From positions 1 through 39,769 of the forward strand of contig CAILAY010000150.1 of NCBI GenBank assembly GCA_903832285.1: DNA of 39,769 nt, written 5' to 3'. The notes below the pieces were generated by a model. That model saw only the letters and a program-made list of their open reading frames with translations, had not been told where the DNA came from and did no database searches. Positions 1-8,981 of this stretch are shown here, one piece after another (position 1 is the first letter of the stretch; every line of letters begins with the position of its first letter). Made by a program: the position numbers and the translations under genes. The DNA is from an uncultured beta proteobacterium (GTDB lineage: Bacteria > Pseudomonadota > Gammaproteobacteria > Burkholderiales > Burkholderiaceae_C).

Positions 1-97
1 GATAACCCTGGTCCGCATCGCGCATGCGGTGGATGGCGGGCAATAGCGCGTACAGCCTGTCGACACGCGCGGGGTCGGTAGTGGCGATGGCGTTCAT
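1..97 (-). CDS. Phage tail / eCIS baseplate-associated protein, N-terminal fragment
   Basis: Only the first 32 codons lie in the window; the gene continues past the left edge. The ATG at 97-95 overlaps the TGA of the upstream baseplate gene in an ATGA arrangement, as at many other junctions of this operon. The visible peptide contains RLYALLPAIHRMRDADQG, which resembles the opening of the tail proteins that follow the J-type baseplate genes in eCIS and related phage-tail clusters. Its position after the two baseplate proteins fits a baseplate periphery or fibre-adaptor role. The fold cannot be seen from 32 residues, so the family is inferred from this motif and the gene order. Confidence 0.7.
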   Translation of the reverse strand, partial: MNAIATTDPARVDRLYALLPAIHRMRDADQGY

Positions 98-3000
98 GAT
101 TTTTGATTGAGTATGAGAGTGTCGGGAACGGCCGGTGTAAAAATGGCCAACTCGGCGGGGCATGGCAAGTTGCCCTGAATCGGATTCCTGCCGCCGCGCC
201 AGGCGATGACATTCTGCGGGGCAGATGATGAAACGATGCTCACCTGTTTTGTAATATCGTTGGGTGTACTCGGGTGCCTGCTGTTCGCGTCATAAGTCTG
301 TTCGGTCACCGAACCGAAGGCATCGACATCTACATAAGCGACGCCCCGGACACTCTGCATGCATGAAATGACTTCGCTGACCAAAACCGACTGACCGAGC
401 GAGCGCGCTTCGAAGCCAAAGTCAACGAGCAACTTCTTGCGGACATCCACCACGACCTTTTCCCAAATGAAGTCAGGAAGGATCTTGATCTTCGCGCTTA
501 ACACCAGCATCCTCAACTCGCGCATGTCGACGCGCAGCGGCAGATCCGAATCGCCCTGCAATTCCAAGGCATCGACCAGATTGAGGTACAAGTCGGAACT
601 CGTGTCGATGGGCACGTCATCGACCCCGGCGATCGTCAAATAGACCAGTTCCCTTTGTCCGTCGCTGGTCTTCTGCGCCACCGCCTTGGCAATGCCGGCG
701 AATCGTCGCGTGAAATCCGCATAGTCCGGTACCGAAACCAGTCGATCGAGAGGCATCACGGACAACGGCGCGTTCTCGCGCGCCAAGTCGCGCGACTCCC
801 TGTCGGCGCCGCCCGAGGCGCGCTGCGGATTGATCACACCCTTGACGCCCAAGGGCCGCGTCTGCAGCAAGCTGATCTGCTCGGCGCGCACGTTGCCGGC
901 CCGGCCAATGCCATTGCGATACTTCGCCGTGACGTTAAGCTGCCCTGTCGGCAGACGGGCCCCGTGATCGCCGTCGCCGAAAGTCAGCGTCGTATGCCCG
1001 GCATTGTCGGTGCTGGTAGCAAAACCATGGTCCTTCGGACCCAGCCAGGCCAATGAATCTGTTTCATGCCATTCGACGTCATTCACGTATGCCTTCAGCG
1101 TGCTGTCGGCACCTACTTCGGTGGGGGCCGCAACGAAGGTCAATGGAGGCTGCTTAAGAGTGAACGATTGCAACTCTTTCGAGCCGTCGCCGTTGCCGAG
1201 CGTTTCGTTGCGCGTCTCGCCGTGCGTGGTCTTGACGACGTTGCAATAAATCTTTACCGTTCCACGCTTGTATCGGCAAGCAAGTCCTGTCGCCAATATC
1301 AACGTCGTACGGGCTTTATCCCCCGGAAGGTTTCTATCAAAATGTTGTTCCACCCCCGACAACATGACCATTTCGCTATTGAACACCGCGCTGGTGCCGG
1401 TGATATCTGCCCTTTCGCCCGAGACAATTAACCAGCGACCACTGACTAACTCCCCGTAGAGGGAATCAAGTGCTATTCGATCCCCTTGGACGTCCGAGAT
1501 TTCTGGCCGGAATGCAAGAACGAGTTCTTCGCTCCGCGCATAAACGACAGTTTGCCTGAGTATCTGAAGGTCCTTTTCAGTCGATGGAGTCCACCACGGA
1601 AAATTCAGATCCAGCCGCGTTGATTTGCTGCTTAAGGTGTATGCGGTGCGAGGAATTGTCTTCGCATAATCCACTTGCCCGAGTTGCGCTCCTTGCTGGG
1701 CACTTTGCAACATCACATAACTGTGTACGGCGATTCCCTCGTAACCGGAATCCAGATAAATGACCGATGGATCTTCGTCGCTCTGTGGACTCCAATCCCC
1801 GTCCGGCGCTGAAATGTAAGGGACACTTGCTTTCGTGTTCGGATCGGTGTTGAGTCCCAGCCCCATTTTTTGTTGCGCATTGTAGCCAAAGGGTACAGCC
1901 GTAATCCGAAATACATGGATTGATTTCAGCACGGATCGTTTTGAGTTGACCTGAGCATTCGCCCACGCCGTGTAATAGTCCTCCTTTCGCGTTGGCGTCA
2001 ATTCAATTAGCATGTTCGTAACCGTATCCGAACCTGCGTTCGCCATCGTGGTAGCAAGGCTTCGATGCAAGGCTGCCGCATTGGGCGGATGAAAGTCAGG
2101 TGGCTGAGCATTGATTAGCGATTTGATCAAAGTCGCTGCGTTGGCAACCTTCACGGTCGGTTCACAACCGGTTGAGTTACCTTTTTGCCTGGAATGCAAC
2201 CAGTCATGAGCGGCCTTGATGTCGGCCAGCAAATCTTCAAAATAGTTTGAATCATATTTATTTTCTGCCGCGTATTTCCCCAACGTGGAAAGCAGCGCGT
2301 CCAGGCTATCGTAGACCTCTGCCACGAGCAGCACACCGATCAAATCAGCTTCCAAGATTGAAAAAGTATTTTCAAGACCGACAATAAGCTTCTGGAATGT
2401 GTTCTGCTCTCTCCTCCACAACGGGATAACTAGGTCGCACAGCATTTCTATGGCGTTAATCGCTTGGTGCGTATTTTGCGGCTTGGCCTGTTTGGCGATC
2501 GCAGCAACTAAGCAAGCTAGATCGTGTCTTAGGGCGTGGTCTTGCAGCAGTTGTCCCGCTGCGGTTATGACCTTCCGAATCACGGTCTTCGCGAATCCAG
2601 TCGTCCACAACGCGCTATTGGCATTCTTGTAACTTTGAATTTGCTGACCGGCGGTGACGGACTTCAACGCGAAATAGATTCGCGCGTTGCTGAAATATTC
2701 CGCATCTACGTTCGGATAATTACCCAGCATAAGGTTGTCCAGTAACGGATTCAGCCAAGTGTCGCGCAAAGTTTCCAGTGCCTGCGCGACACTTCCGGCA
2801 GATGGCAGTTGCTCATCTATTGCCGCGATCGCAACATGCACCAATCTTGCAGCAATGATGATCGCGACAGGTACATTTTCTAGGAAGACTTCTGTGCACT
2901 TGTTTTCAAAATCCACCTTTGTTTCCTGCACTACGCGCACAGCCCGCTGCCCAGTCCTGTCGCCAAATACAAGGAGTAGTCGGTCATTGTGTTTCAGGTT

Positions 3001-3657
3001 TAGAGCAGTCCCCTGAAGAAAGGTGTTTGGAATCCTCATGACATTATCAAACGCAATGTTTTGTGGATTCGACATCCGCGGTTTGAGCGTATTCCATTCA
3101 ACTCGCGCTTCGAGATCCTCGCTGGTCTCGAACGACTGTGGCAGTTCACCCGGCCCGGGTATGCTCTGCGATCTTGCGCCTGCCGGGATGGTCACCGGCG
3201 TCATCTGTTTGTCATCGATGGTGTAGGCAAGATAGGCCGTGGCAGCGACCCCTGGCCGCAGCGTGTAGCCGACCAGGTTGGCCATTTCCAGCACGGAACG
3301 TCGTTCCGTCGCGGTGCGCAGATAACCCTCGTTGGCGGTGCGCTCCTGGTAGAAGCTCAGCACGTCGCCCACCGTCGCCCAGCCATCAAGCAGGGCGATG
3401 GAGAAATCATTCGGGTCACGCGTTTTTAGATCACGCAGTGGCCGCAGGGTGTTGGTCTGCCCGTCGGCGCTGGCCACGTCGACTTCCATCGTCGACAACC
3501 GAGCCTTCATGGATGACATGAACTGACCGTGGGTTCCTACCCGGTAGGAAATGGCGGCGAGTCCCGGCCGGTTGCATTCGCTGGCCGGGGTGAGCTGCTG
3601 CACGCCTTCGCAACATCCGCAGGGCTGCTCGATGCACCCGCAAGCCTGTCCGCTCAT
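94..3657 (-). CDS. eCIS putative baseplate assembly protein (J/gp6-like, large)
   Basis: This 1187-residue protein belongs to the putative baseplate assembly protein family of eCIS and phage-tail clusters (gp6/J-like; Afp11/Afp12 analogue). It should form the wedge or outer ring of the baseplate. The N-terminus is Cys-rich (C6, C8, C13, C15, C16, C28) and followed by a typical RPGLAAISYRVGTHGQF segment. The family motif LLDGWATVGDVLSFYQER is at about 89-106. The C-terminal half holds the usual FGDGDHGARLPTG-type motif. Residues about 265-580 look like a long helix-rich insertion, which makes the protein longer than most relatives and coincides with a more AT-rich DNA stretch. The start is supported by AGGAGG six bases upstream of the ATG. 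The family call is strong; the function of the insertion is unknown. Confidence 0.9.
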   Translation of the reverse strand: MSGQACGCIEQPCGCCEGVQQLTPASECNRPGLAAISYRVGTHGQFMSSMKARLSTMEVDVASADGQTNTLRPLRDLKTRDPNDFSIALLDGWATVGDVLSFYQERTANEGYLRTATERRSVLEMANLVGYTLRPGVAATAYLAYTIDDKQMTPVTIPAGARSQSIPGPGELPQSFETSEDLEARVEWNTLKPRMSNPQNIAFDNVMRIPNTFLQGTALNLKHNDRLLLVFGDRTGQRAVRVVQETKVDFENKCTEVFLENVPVAIIIAARLVHVAIAAIDEQLPSAGSVAQALETLRDTWLNPLLDNLMLGNYPNVDAEYFSNARIYFALKSVTAGQQIQSYKNANSALWTTGFAKTVIRKVITAAGQLLQDHALRHDLACLVAAIAKQAKPQNTHQAINAIEMLCDLVIPLWRREQNTFQKLIVGLENTFSILEADLIGVLLVAEVYDSLDALLSTLGKYAAENKYDSNYFEDLLADIKAAHDWLHSRQKGNSTGCEPTVKVANAATLIKSLINAQPPDFHPPNAAALHRSLATTMANAGSDTVTNMLIELTPTRKEDYYTAWANAQVNSKRSVLKSIHVFRITAVPFGYNAQQKMGLGLNTDPNTKASVPYISAPDGDWSPQSDEDPSVIYLDSGYEGIAVHSYVMLQSAQQGAQLGQVDYAKTIPRTAYTLSSKSTRLDLNFPWWTPSTEKDLQILRQTVVYARSEELVLAFRPEISDVQGDRIALDSLYGELVSGRWLIVSGERADITGTSAVFNSEMVMLSGVEQHFDRNLPGDKARTTLILATGLACRYKRGTVKIYCNVVKTTHGETRNETLGNGDGSKELQSFTLKQPPLTFVAAPTEVGADSTLKAYVNDVEWHETDSLAWLGPKDHGFATSTDNAGHTTLTFGDGDHGARLPTGQLNVTAKYRNGIGRAGNVRAEQISLLQTRPLGVKGVINPQRASGGADRESRDLARENAPLSVMPLDRLVSVPDYADFTRRFAGIAKAVAQKTSDGQRELVYLTIAGVDDVPIDTSSDLYLNLVDALELQGDSDLPLRVDMRELRMLVLSAKIKILPDFIWEKVVVDVRKKLLVDFGFEARSLGQSVLVSEVISCMQSVRGVAYVDVDAFGSVTEQTYDANSRHPSTPNDITKQVSIVSSSAPQNVIAWRGGRNPIQGNLPCPAELAIFTPAVPDTLILNQKS

Positions 3658-3699
3658 GGCTGGCCTCCTATACTCTTATCGTTGTGCATGATCGTGCTC

Positions 3700-6249
3700 C
3701 TAGCGCCCGCCACCAACTGAAATCTTCAACTGCCCGCGTTCGGGAAAATCCGGATCGTTGTCCAGTTGAGCGATTTCATTGTTCGCAATGGGCAATATGC
3801 CGTTGGCAATTTCGTGGTTGGCCGGCTCGAAGAGGCGCTGTAACGTCTTCACCGTAACGCTCTGCACGCCAGCTATAGCCTGAGCCGCGGCGATGATCGG
3901 GCTGAGGAAAAGGTCTTCGCCCAGCTGCAGATTGTCGGGATGAAAGTAGCCTCTGCTGCCGTCGCAGTTGAGGCGGTTGCTGAACCGCGCCAGCAGCGCC
4001 GCCTTGACGTGGCCGCGGTCATAACCCGGCCGCGCGCAGACGGCGATTTCCAGTTCGATCGGGACATAGACGGCGGACTGCACGCGCAGATCGTGACCCA
4101 TGCGGCGATAGCGATGCAGTTTGCCTTCGACGCGATCGAGGAGGACTTTGTCCGCCACTTCGATCAGTAGCGGATCGACCGAAACGTCGGCTTCGTACCA
4201 GCTTCCGGTCCAGGCGAGTTGTGCTGAGGCGCCCTGCAACGCTGTATCTCGTTTCGCCAGCGTAGCGTAATCCGCCGCAGCAATGGCACGCGCCATCTTG
4301 GCAGGATCACGGAAACTTCCTGGCGCAAACATCTTTGCTTCCGCCATGGATTCGGGGTCGATGCCGCCGCTCGCCCTGAGAGGATTGCAGATTGAAACCG
4401 TCACGCCATCGAGCTTGAAGTCAGTCAATATCAGATGCACTATTGCTTCAGCGGCGACATTGCCGACGACACCGCAACCGTAGCGGTATGTGGCTGCAAA
4501 GATACTGCCGACATCCGGGATGCGTCCGATGTTGCCATCGCCAAAGCGCAGGTGGCTGACGCCATCGTTATCCACTTCGACGACAAAATCGGGATCCTCG
4601 GCGCCGCTTTCGAGAAGATCGTATTTGACCGACCAGTCTCGGATTACGTCGTTGAGCGATACCGCAGGCAGAGTCTGGCGAGGATCCTGCCTCAGGGCCA
4701 GCGACGCAGCCAAGGCCGACGGATCAACCGGGTCGCGATAGGTGAGCGGAGTCTTTTGCAGCACGGGGCGAAAGCGTGCCGCTGTGGACACCACATCGGC
4801 GGGCTGCCCTTCGCACTCGCAGCAGCCTGGACTGACCACGCCCGGAACCGGCCCGAGTGGCTCCGGGCCGGTATGACGGCCGTGGTCGACGGGCACGATG
4901 TTGCCCTTGACGATGGTGACATCGTCATGGTACCGGCAGTCTGGCGCTGCGCCGATCGTCGACAAACAGACCGTGAAAGGCAGGGCATCCTCGACGGACC
5001 AGGAAATTTCGACCAGTGGCGTCGGCCGTGTGGACGTAACGTCGCCGGCGCGAATCTGAATAGGATACAGAGGGTCCTCGTTGAGAGTTACCGATTTCAC
5101 CCGCACCGCCCAGCGCTTTGCCGGATCGGCGTCCGCCGGATCGCCCGTTTTCGGACCGCGCACTTCCTGAAAGATCAGGACATCACCCACCTGTATGCGC
5201 AGCCCACGCTCGGGACCTTCAATTTTCAGCCAGGTGTCAGCCAAGGTCGCCGAAGTTGAATCCTTCTCCAGGCAGCAGCGGCGACGCCCCCAGGTGTATA
5301 TCGATATGCGGTTGTGATAGTCACGGAATTCCAGCGTGCGATTGGGGTCCGGCAATAGCGGTTCGAAATATTCGTAGGTATTGGCTGGCACGTCCTGCAG
5401 TTGCCGCACATCGACCACGCTCGGCAGTGCGCCGTTAGCGCTCTTGATTTGTGTAGCGAAGGCAATGCGCGATGCGGGCAACGAAACTTTGTTCAACACG
5501 GGAGTAAGGGTGTTGCCTACCTTTACGTGTACCCATGTGCGTGCATTGCACCCCTCATGCATCTGATAATCGACCAGGCGCGCGTGGCGCCGCACCGTGA
5601 TACGCTGGCGCGCCGTGCCAAGGTAGGCTTCGGTGGCCACGGCATCCTGATAGTAGCTGAGGCTGTCGCCGACATAGGCAAGCAATTCCACCAGGGTGAC
5701 GCCCAGATCGGGCACGTGACGCTCTGTCCAGTCGGGCACCAGCGTGGCCATGCGGTCGAAGATCAGTTGCCGGAAGCTGGCGTAATCCTTGGCCAGATAG
5801 TTGAGGTTTGGCTCGTCCGGCACCTCGGGCGCGCAAGTGCAGGAGCTTCCACAATCGAGGTCGGAAGCACAATCGATGCGAAAGCGGAAATCCGCCGAAA
5901 CATACTTTGGGTCGATACCTTCGACCCCGACGAGGCTCAGGGTATATGTCGAGAAATCACCGACTACGTCGAGGGTCACGCGCAGGGAATCGTCATGCTG
6001 GGCATCGATGCCCGGCACTGGCGTCACATCGAGTATGGACAAGCCGGTGATGCGTTCACCTCCACTGATTTGCAGATATCGCTTCAGCCCCGGCTTCTTA
6101 GTCGCCAATTCGGGCGGAAGCTTGCCAAGGAAGAAGACCGTGAGTTGCACCGGAGGCCCATCGTCCACCTCCACGTAGTCGAGGCCATTTCGGTTTGCCG
6201 CGCTGCGTACTGCATCGCGTCTCGGATCGGTCTGGCAGATAAGTGTCAC
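3700..6249 (-). CDS. eCIS putative baseplate assembly protein (J/gp6-like)
   Basis: This 849-residue protein is the second baseplate wedge protein of the operon. It starts at a GTG with GAGGAGA upstream and opens with MTLICQTDPRRDAVR, followed by NGLDYVEVDD, a pattern typical of this eCIS family. A central segment (NLNYLAKDYASFRQLIFDRM, then LGVTLVELLAYVGDSLSYYQ) is the conserved core shared with the neighbouring 1187-residue protein. A FGDGNIGRIPDVG motif lies in the C-terminal half. Pairs of such proteins are usual in eCIS (Afp11/Afp12-like) and build the baseplate around the spike. The gene lies 42 bp upstream of the larger paralogue and 15 bp downstream of the gp25 gene in the same direction. 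Confidence 0.9.
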   Translation of the reverse strand: MTLICQTDPRRDAVRSAANRNGLDYVEVDDGPPVQLTVFFLGKLPPELATKKPGLKRYLQISGGERITGLSILDVTPVPGIDAQHDDSLRVTLDVVGDFSTYTLSLVGVEGIDPKYVSADFRFRIDCASDLDCGSSCTCAPEVPDEPNLNYLAKDYASFRQLIFDRMATLVPDWTERHVPDLGVTLVELLAYVGDSLSYYQDAVATEAYLGTARQRITVRRHARLVDYQMHEGCNARTWVHVKVGNTLTPVLNKVSLPASRIAFATQIKSANGALPSVVDVRQLQDVPANTYEYFEPLLPDPNRTLEFRDYHNRISIYTWGRRRCCLEKDSTSATLADTWLKIEGPERGLRIQVGDVLIFQEVRGPKTGDPADADPAKRWAVRVKSVTLNEDPLYPIQIRAGDVTSTRPTPLVEISWSVEDALPFTVCLSTIGAAPDCRYHDDVTIVKGNIVPVDHGRHTGPEPLGPVPGVVSPGCCECEGQPADVVSTAARFRPVLQKTPLTYRDPVDPSALAASLALRQDPRQTLPAVSLNDVIRDWSVKYDLLESGAEDPDFVVEVDNDGVSHLRFGDGNIGRIPDVGSIFAATYRYGCGVVGNVAAEAIVHLILTDFKLDGVTVSICNPLRASGGIDPESMAEAKMFAPGSFRDPAKMARAIAAADYATLAKRDTALQGASAQLAWTGSWYEADVSVDPLLIEVADKVLLDRVEGKLHRYRRMGHDLRVQSAVYVPIELEIAVCARPGYDRGHVKAALLARFSNRLNCDGSRGYFHPDNLQLGEDLFLSPIIAAAQAIAGVQSVTVKTLQRLFEPANHEIANGILPIANNEIAQLDNDPDFPERGQLKISVGGGR

Positions 6250-6264
6250 GAGTTGGTCTCCTCT

Positions 6265-6621
6265 TCAAACGCTGCGCGAGAAGGTGGCGGTTTGCACCGC
6301 GCCGCTATCGCGCAACTGATAGCTGAGGTTCACCGTCAGCGTTGAATCCACCGCCGTGACGTCCAGGTTACCGACGGCGATCACATCACCCAGCCAACGG
6401 TGCAACGCGGCCTGCAGCGTAACCTTCAGAGCCGCGGCCAACTCAGGGCTGTTGGGGCCGAATATCATCTGCAATACGCCGCTGCCGAAGTCCGGACGGT
6501 TCACCCGCTCGCCGGGATTGGTGAAGATCAATTGCTCGATCATGTCGCGGACATGGTCGTCACGGTCGGTCGTCGCCGTTCGGCCGCGGCCGTCGAAGTG
6601 ATGGGGAAAGTCGATGTCCAT
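6265..6621 (-). CDS. GPW/gp25 family baseplate protein
   Basis: This is a 118-residue baseplate wedge protein of the T4 gp25 / P2 W family (Afp9/Pvc9 equivalent). It connects the sheath's first ring to the baseplate. Typical features are the FDGRGRTATTDRDDHVRDMI opening, followed by IEQLIFTNPGERVNRPDFG and the core LQMIFGPNSPELAAAL. Length is normal for the family, and AAGGAGAG precedes the ATG. It sits between the PAAR-like tip gene and the J-type proteins, the standard order in eCIS operons. Confidence 0.93.
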   Translation of the reverse strand: MDIDFPHHFDGRGRTATTDRDDHVRDMIEQLIFTNPGERVNRPDFGSGVLQMIFGPNSPELAAALKVTLQAALHRWLGDVIAVGNLDVTAVDSTLTVNLSYQLRDSGAVQTATFSRSV

Positions 6622-6639
6622 GCACTCTCTCCTTCAGGG

Positions 6640-6963
6640 CTATGTCGCCGTCACGCGCGTCTGGGTCACCGCCGCGATCAGTGGCGTTCCGGTCGGCGTG
6701 CATATCGACGATCCCGCATTCACCACCAGAGGTTGACCGGTAGATGTCACCCGCGTCGTCCCGCTCAGCCATTGCCCTGTGACGCAGGGCCCGTTGGCGG
6801 CCGGCGGCGGCGGAAAGGCGCAGCCGGCCACCAGATAGGGCGAACTGAGCAGCACCGTCGGCTGGCCACTGACCGTTACGCGCGGGTTGGGCACACTCGG
6901 CTGCGCCTGCCCGGCGTGCGAGCACATCACCTGGGCGCCAACTTGAACGAGTAAACCTGGCAT
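6640..6963 (-). CDS. PAAR-like spike tip protein
   Basis: This 107-residue protein is rich in Gly, Pro, Thr and Val, with no signal peptide and little helix. It has a VQVGAQVMCSHAGQAQPS opening and three further cysteines (in GCAFPPPP, GPCVTGQW and SICTPTG) that could bind a metal. This composition and the position directly after the gp5-like spike gene match the small PAAR-like proteins that cap the spike in eCIS. I infer a tip-sharpening role from context. A clear PAAR repeat cannot be proven by eye, so the family assignment is moderate. Confidence 0.7.
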   Translation of the reverse strand: MPGLLVQVGAQVMCSHAGQAQPSVPNPRVTVSGQPTVLLSSPYLVAGCAFPPPPAANGPCVTGQWLSGTTRVTSTGQPLVVNAGSSICTPTGTPLIAAVTQTRVTAT

Positions 6964-6997
6964 CGCTCGTGTCTCCTTTTCTTTATCCTTGTCCTTG

Positions 6998-7537
6998 TCA
7001 TATCACCGTCAGGGCGCCGTTGTTCACATCGACCGACGGCCCCACCATCGTGATCGACGCACCCTTGCCGTTCGAGATGTATATGCCGGAGTCATTGACG
7101 ACGATCATCGCGCCTGTCGTGCTCTGGATGATGATGCCGCCGGTCGCCGGTGACGGTGGCATGTCGCTGATCATGATCGAGTGCTGCAGCAGCGACTGAA
7201 TCACGATGTTCGGATCGGCCGGGTTGCCGGCACTCGCAATGCTCGGCACATCGCTTTGCCCGCCCCAGCGGCAGCCGGACCAGATCGGGTAATTCATATC
7301 GCCCTGCTCGAACTCTGCCCAAACACCGGCACCGATCGGCGGCACCATGTACACACCCATCGGCGGTCCGGTCGGCCCGGCCAGTGGCACGCAGGCTTCG
7401 GCCCAGGTCGAGGGAATCGGGCCGAACACGTCCGGGATCATCAACTGCAAACGCCCACGCTGATCCGGGTCGACGTTGTTCAAGACCGTCGCCCGGTACT
7501 TGCCAACATAGGGTCCGCTTGTCGCTGGTCCGCTCAT
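6998..7537 (-). CDS. Baseplate assembly protein V / gp5-like spike protein
   Basis: This 179-residue protein has an N-terminal OB-fold of the gp5/VgrG/gpV type (YVGKYRATVLNNVDPDQRGR, then PPIGAGVWAEFEQGDMNYPI and WSGCRWG). The tail is rich in short beta repeats and should trimerise into the spike needle. Lysozyme residues are absent. It is the C-terminal half of what is a single VgrG/Afp8 protein in some systems; the gp27-like half is encoded by the gene upstream. The two genes overlap by 4 bases (ATGA), consistent with coupled synthesis of hub and spike. Confidence 0.9.
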   Translation of the reverse strand: MSGPATSGPYVGKYRATVLNNVDPDQRGRLQLMIPDVFGPIPSTWAEACVPLAGPTGPPMGVYMVPPIGAGVWAEFEQGDMNYPIWSGCRWGGQSDVPSIASAGNPADPNIVIQSLLQHSIMISDMPPSPATGGIIIQSTTGAMIVVNDSGIYISNGKGASITMVGPSVDVNNGALTVI

Positions 7538-8694
7538 GGCACAACCGCCGGTGTCTGGCTGATTAAGCCGTCGCGAGAAAGCTGGAAGTTCTGCTTGTAT
7601 TCGCCGCGCTTGATGTTGTGCGTCACGCTGTCAACGTAGTACATGCCGTCATAGGCGAAGCCGGCACCGCTGACGCCGACCAGCATGCGGGCGCGCAGGA
7701 TCGCGCCATAGGTCGCGACGTTCAACGATCCCGATCCGCTGATGGCGTCGGCGCTTTCCAGCATGTAGCCGAAGGCCCGCTTGGCCGCTTCGGCGGTAGA
7801 CAGGCGCGTGGTATTTTGGGCAAACTTGATCTTGGCCGGCGGCGTTTGCCTGAGCCCCAGGGGCGGGTGAAACGGACTGAGATCGGGGATCGGAACCGGA
7901 ATCGGAATCTTCTTCGTTGCCGGGTCGTAGATGAACATGATGATTTGCTTCTTGGCGAGTCCATCCAGACTGAAGTTGAGCGACTCGACATTGGTGGAGG
8001 CGTCTGAATTCACGAACAGCGCAGACTGAGGAAACGGGATGCGCACGTCGGGACCGAAGTAGGCGATGCTCTGAAGAGGCGCTGGCCCGGGCTCCAGATA
8101 GAACACATAGCCGCTCTGCGCTGCCAATGCCTTGATGTATTCGCGATCGGTTCCATCCTGCGTGTCGAACCTGTCGGTGGGGCTGTCCGTCGAAACCACC
8201 GGAGGCGGAATGACGACCGGTACCACGCCGAACATCGCGTACTTCGCAAGAATGACATTGATCCGCACGGCGTCCGACATCGCCGGATACGGTACCCGCA
8301 GTTCGACGACGTCCATCAGGATGCTCAGATCCTCGCCAGTCAACGTCAGGGTCGACTTGCCCGGCTCGTTGCTTGGCTGCATTTCTTGGCGAGTCACCAC
8401 ACCATCCATGATGACGTTCGGGATGCCCATCACCGTGGCGACGAGGACCACGCGGGTGATTATGGGATCGAAAAATCCCGCCGGCAGCAGCGCAAGTTGT
8501 ATCGGAGAATTCTTGCCCACGGTGAACTTGATCTGAAAGCCGCTGCGGTCCTTGGAACTGTTGACCTCAACGCTTTGCAATGCCTCAGTCAGCGGCAATG
8601 GCGCCAGCATCGGCGCCGGCAAGGGGCCGATAAACAGCGTCAGGTGTACCGCATCAAACAAGGCGGGCTCCAGGTATGCCGGCCGGATAGGCAA
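7534..8694 (-). CDS. gp27-like baseplate hub protein (late control D family)
   Basis: This 386-residue protein matches the hub half of VgrG (gp27 / phage late control gene D). Supporting features are an N-terminal beta domain ending near GEDLSILMDV, the DSPTDRFDTQDGTDREYIKALAAQSGYVFYLE-type region (about 165-200; late control proteins are typically recognised by this stretch), and a C-terminal YYVDSVTHNIKRGEYKQNF segment. It should form the trimeric hub between inner tube and spike. The chosen ATG overlaps the upstream LysM gene by 41 bases; no better downstream start is apparent. Its stop overlaps the start of the gp5-like gene by 4 bases. Confidence 0.88.
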   Translation of the reverse strand: MPIRPAYLEPALFDAVHLTLFIGPLPAPMLAPLPLTEALQSVEVNSSKDRSGFQIKFTVGKNSPIQLALLPAGFFDPIITRVVLVATVMGIPNVIMDGVVTRQEMQPSNEPGKSTLTLTGEDLSILMDVVELRVPYPAMSDAVRINVILAKYAMFGVVPVVIPPPVVSTDSPTDRFDTQDGTDREYIKALAAQSGYVFYLEPGPAPLQSIAYFGPDVRIPFPQSALFVNSDASTNVESLNFSLDGLAKKQIIMFIYDPATKKIPIPVPIPDLSPFHPPLGLRQTPPAKIKFAQNTTRLSTAEAAKRAFGYMLESADAISGSGSLNVATYGAILRARMLVGVSGAGFAYDGMYYVDSVTHNIKRGEYKQNFQLSRDGLISQTPAVVP

Positions 8695-8968
8695 TGTTTA
8701 ACATGCGCCCGACGACTTCGGTCAGTTCATCCGGCCGCATCCCGTTGTTGGCATCACAAATCCGCCAGAATTGCTCGGGGTCGCCGACTAATTTCGCCGC
8801 AATGTTGCCCAGCCGATCGCCCTCCGTCACCGTGTAGCGCTGCATGACGGACAGCGAATCCAGCGCCGACAGGAAACGCCTTTTGAGATACACAATCTCG
8901 CTACCGTCCGGCAATACCAGCTTGGTGGTATCAACGTTCTGATAGCGACTGTTGGCAGGGAAAGGCAT
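8654..8968 (-). CDS. LysM-domain eCIS protein
   Basis: This 104-residue protein has a LysM domain at about residues 44-93 (RYTVTEGDRLGNIAAKLVGD, then PEQFWRICDANN and the closing GRMLNIAYPAG). It has no signal peptide. In contractile systems such small LysM proteins (T4 gp53-like, Afp7-C-terminal-like) link the tube initiator or hub to the baseplate rather than act as secreted cell-wall binders. The neighbour upstream is the tube-type adaptor, which in some eCIS is fused to a LysM; here the two parts are separate genes. AGGAGA precedes the ATG. Confidence 0.88.
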   Translation of the reverse strand: MPFPANSRYQNVDTTKLVLPDGSEIVYLKRRFLSALDSLSVMQRYTVTEGDRLGNIAAKLVGDPEQFWRICDANNGMRPDELTEVVGRMLNIAYPAGIPGARLV

Positions 8969-8981
8969 GCATGTCTCCTGA

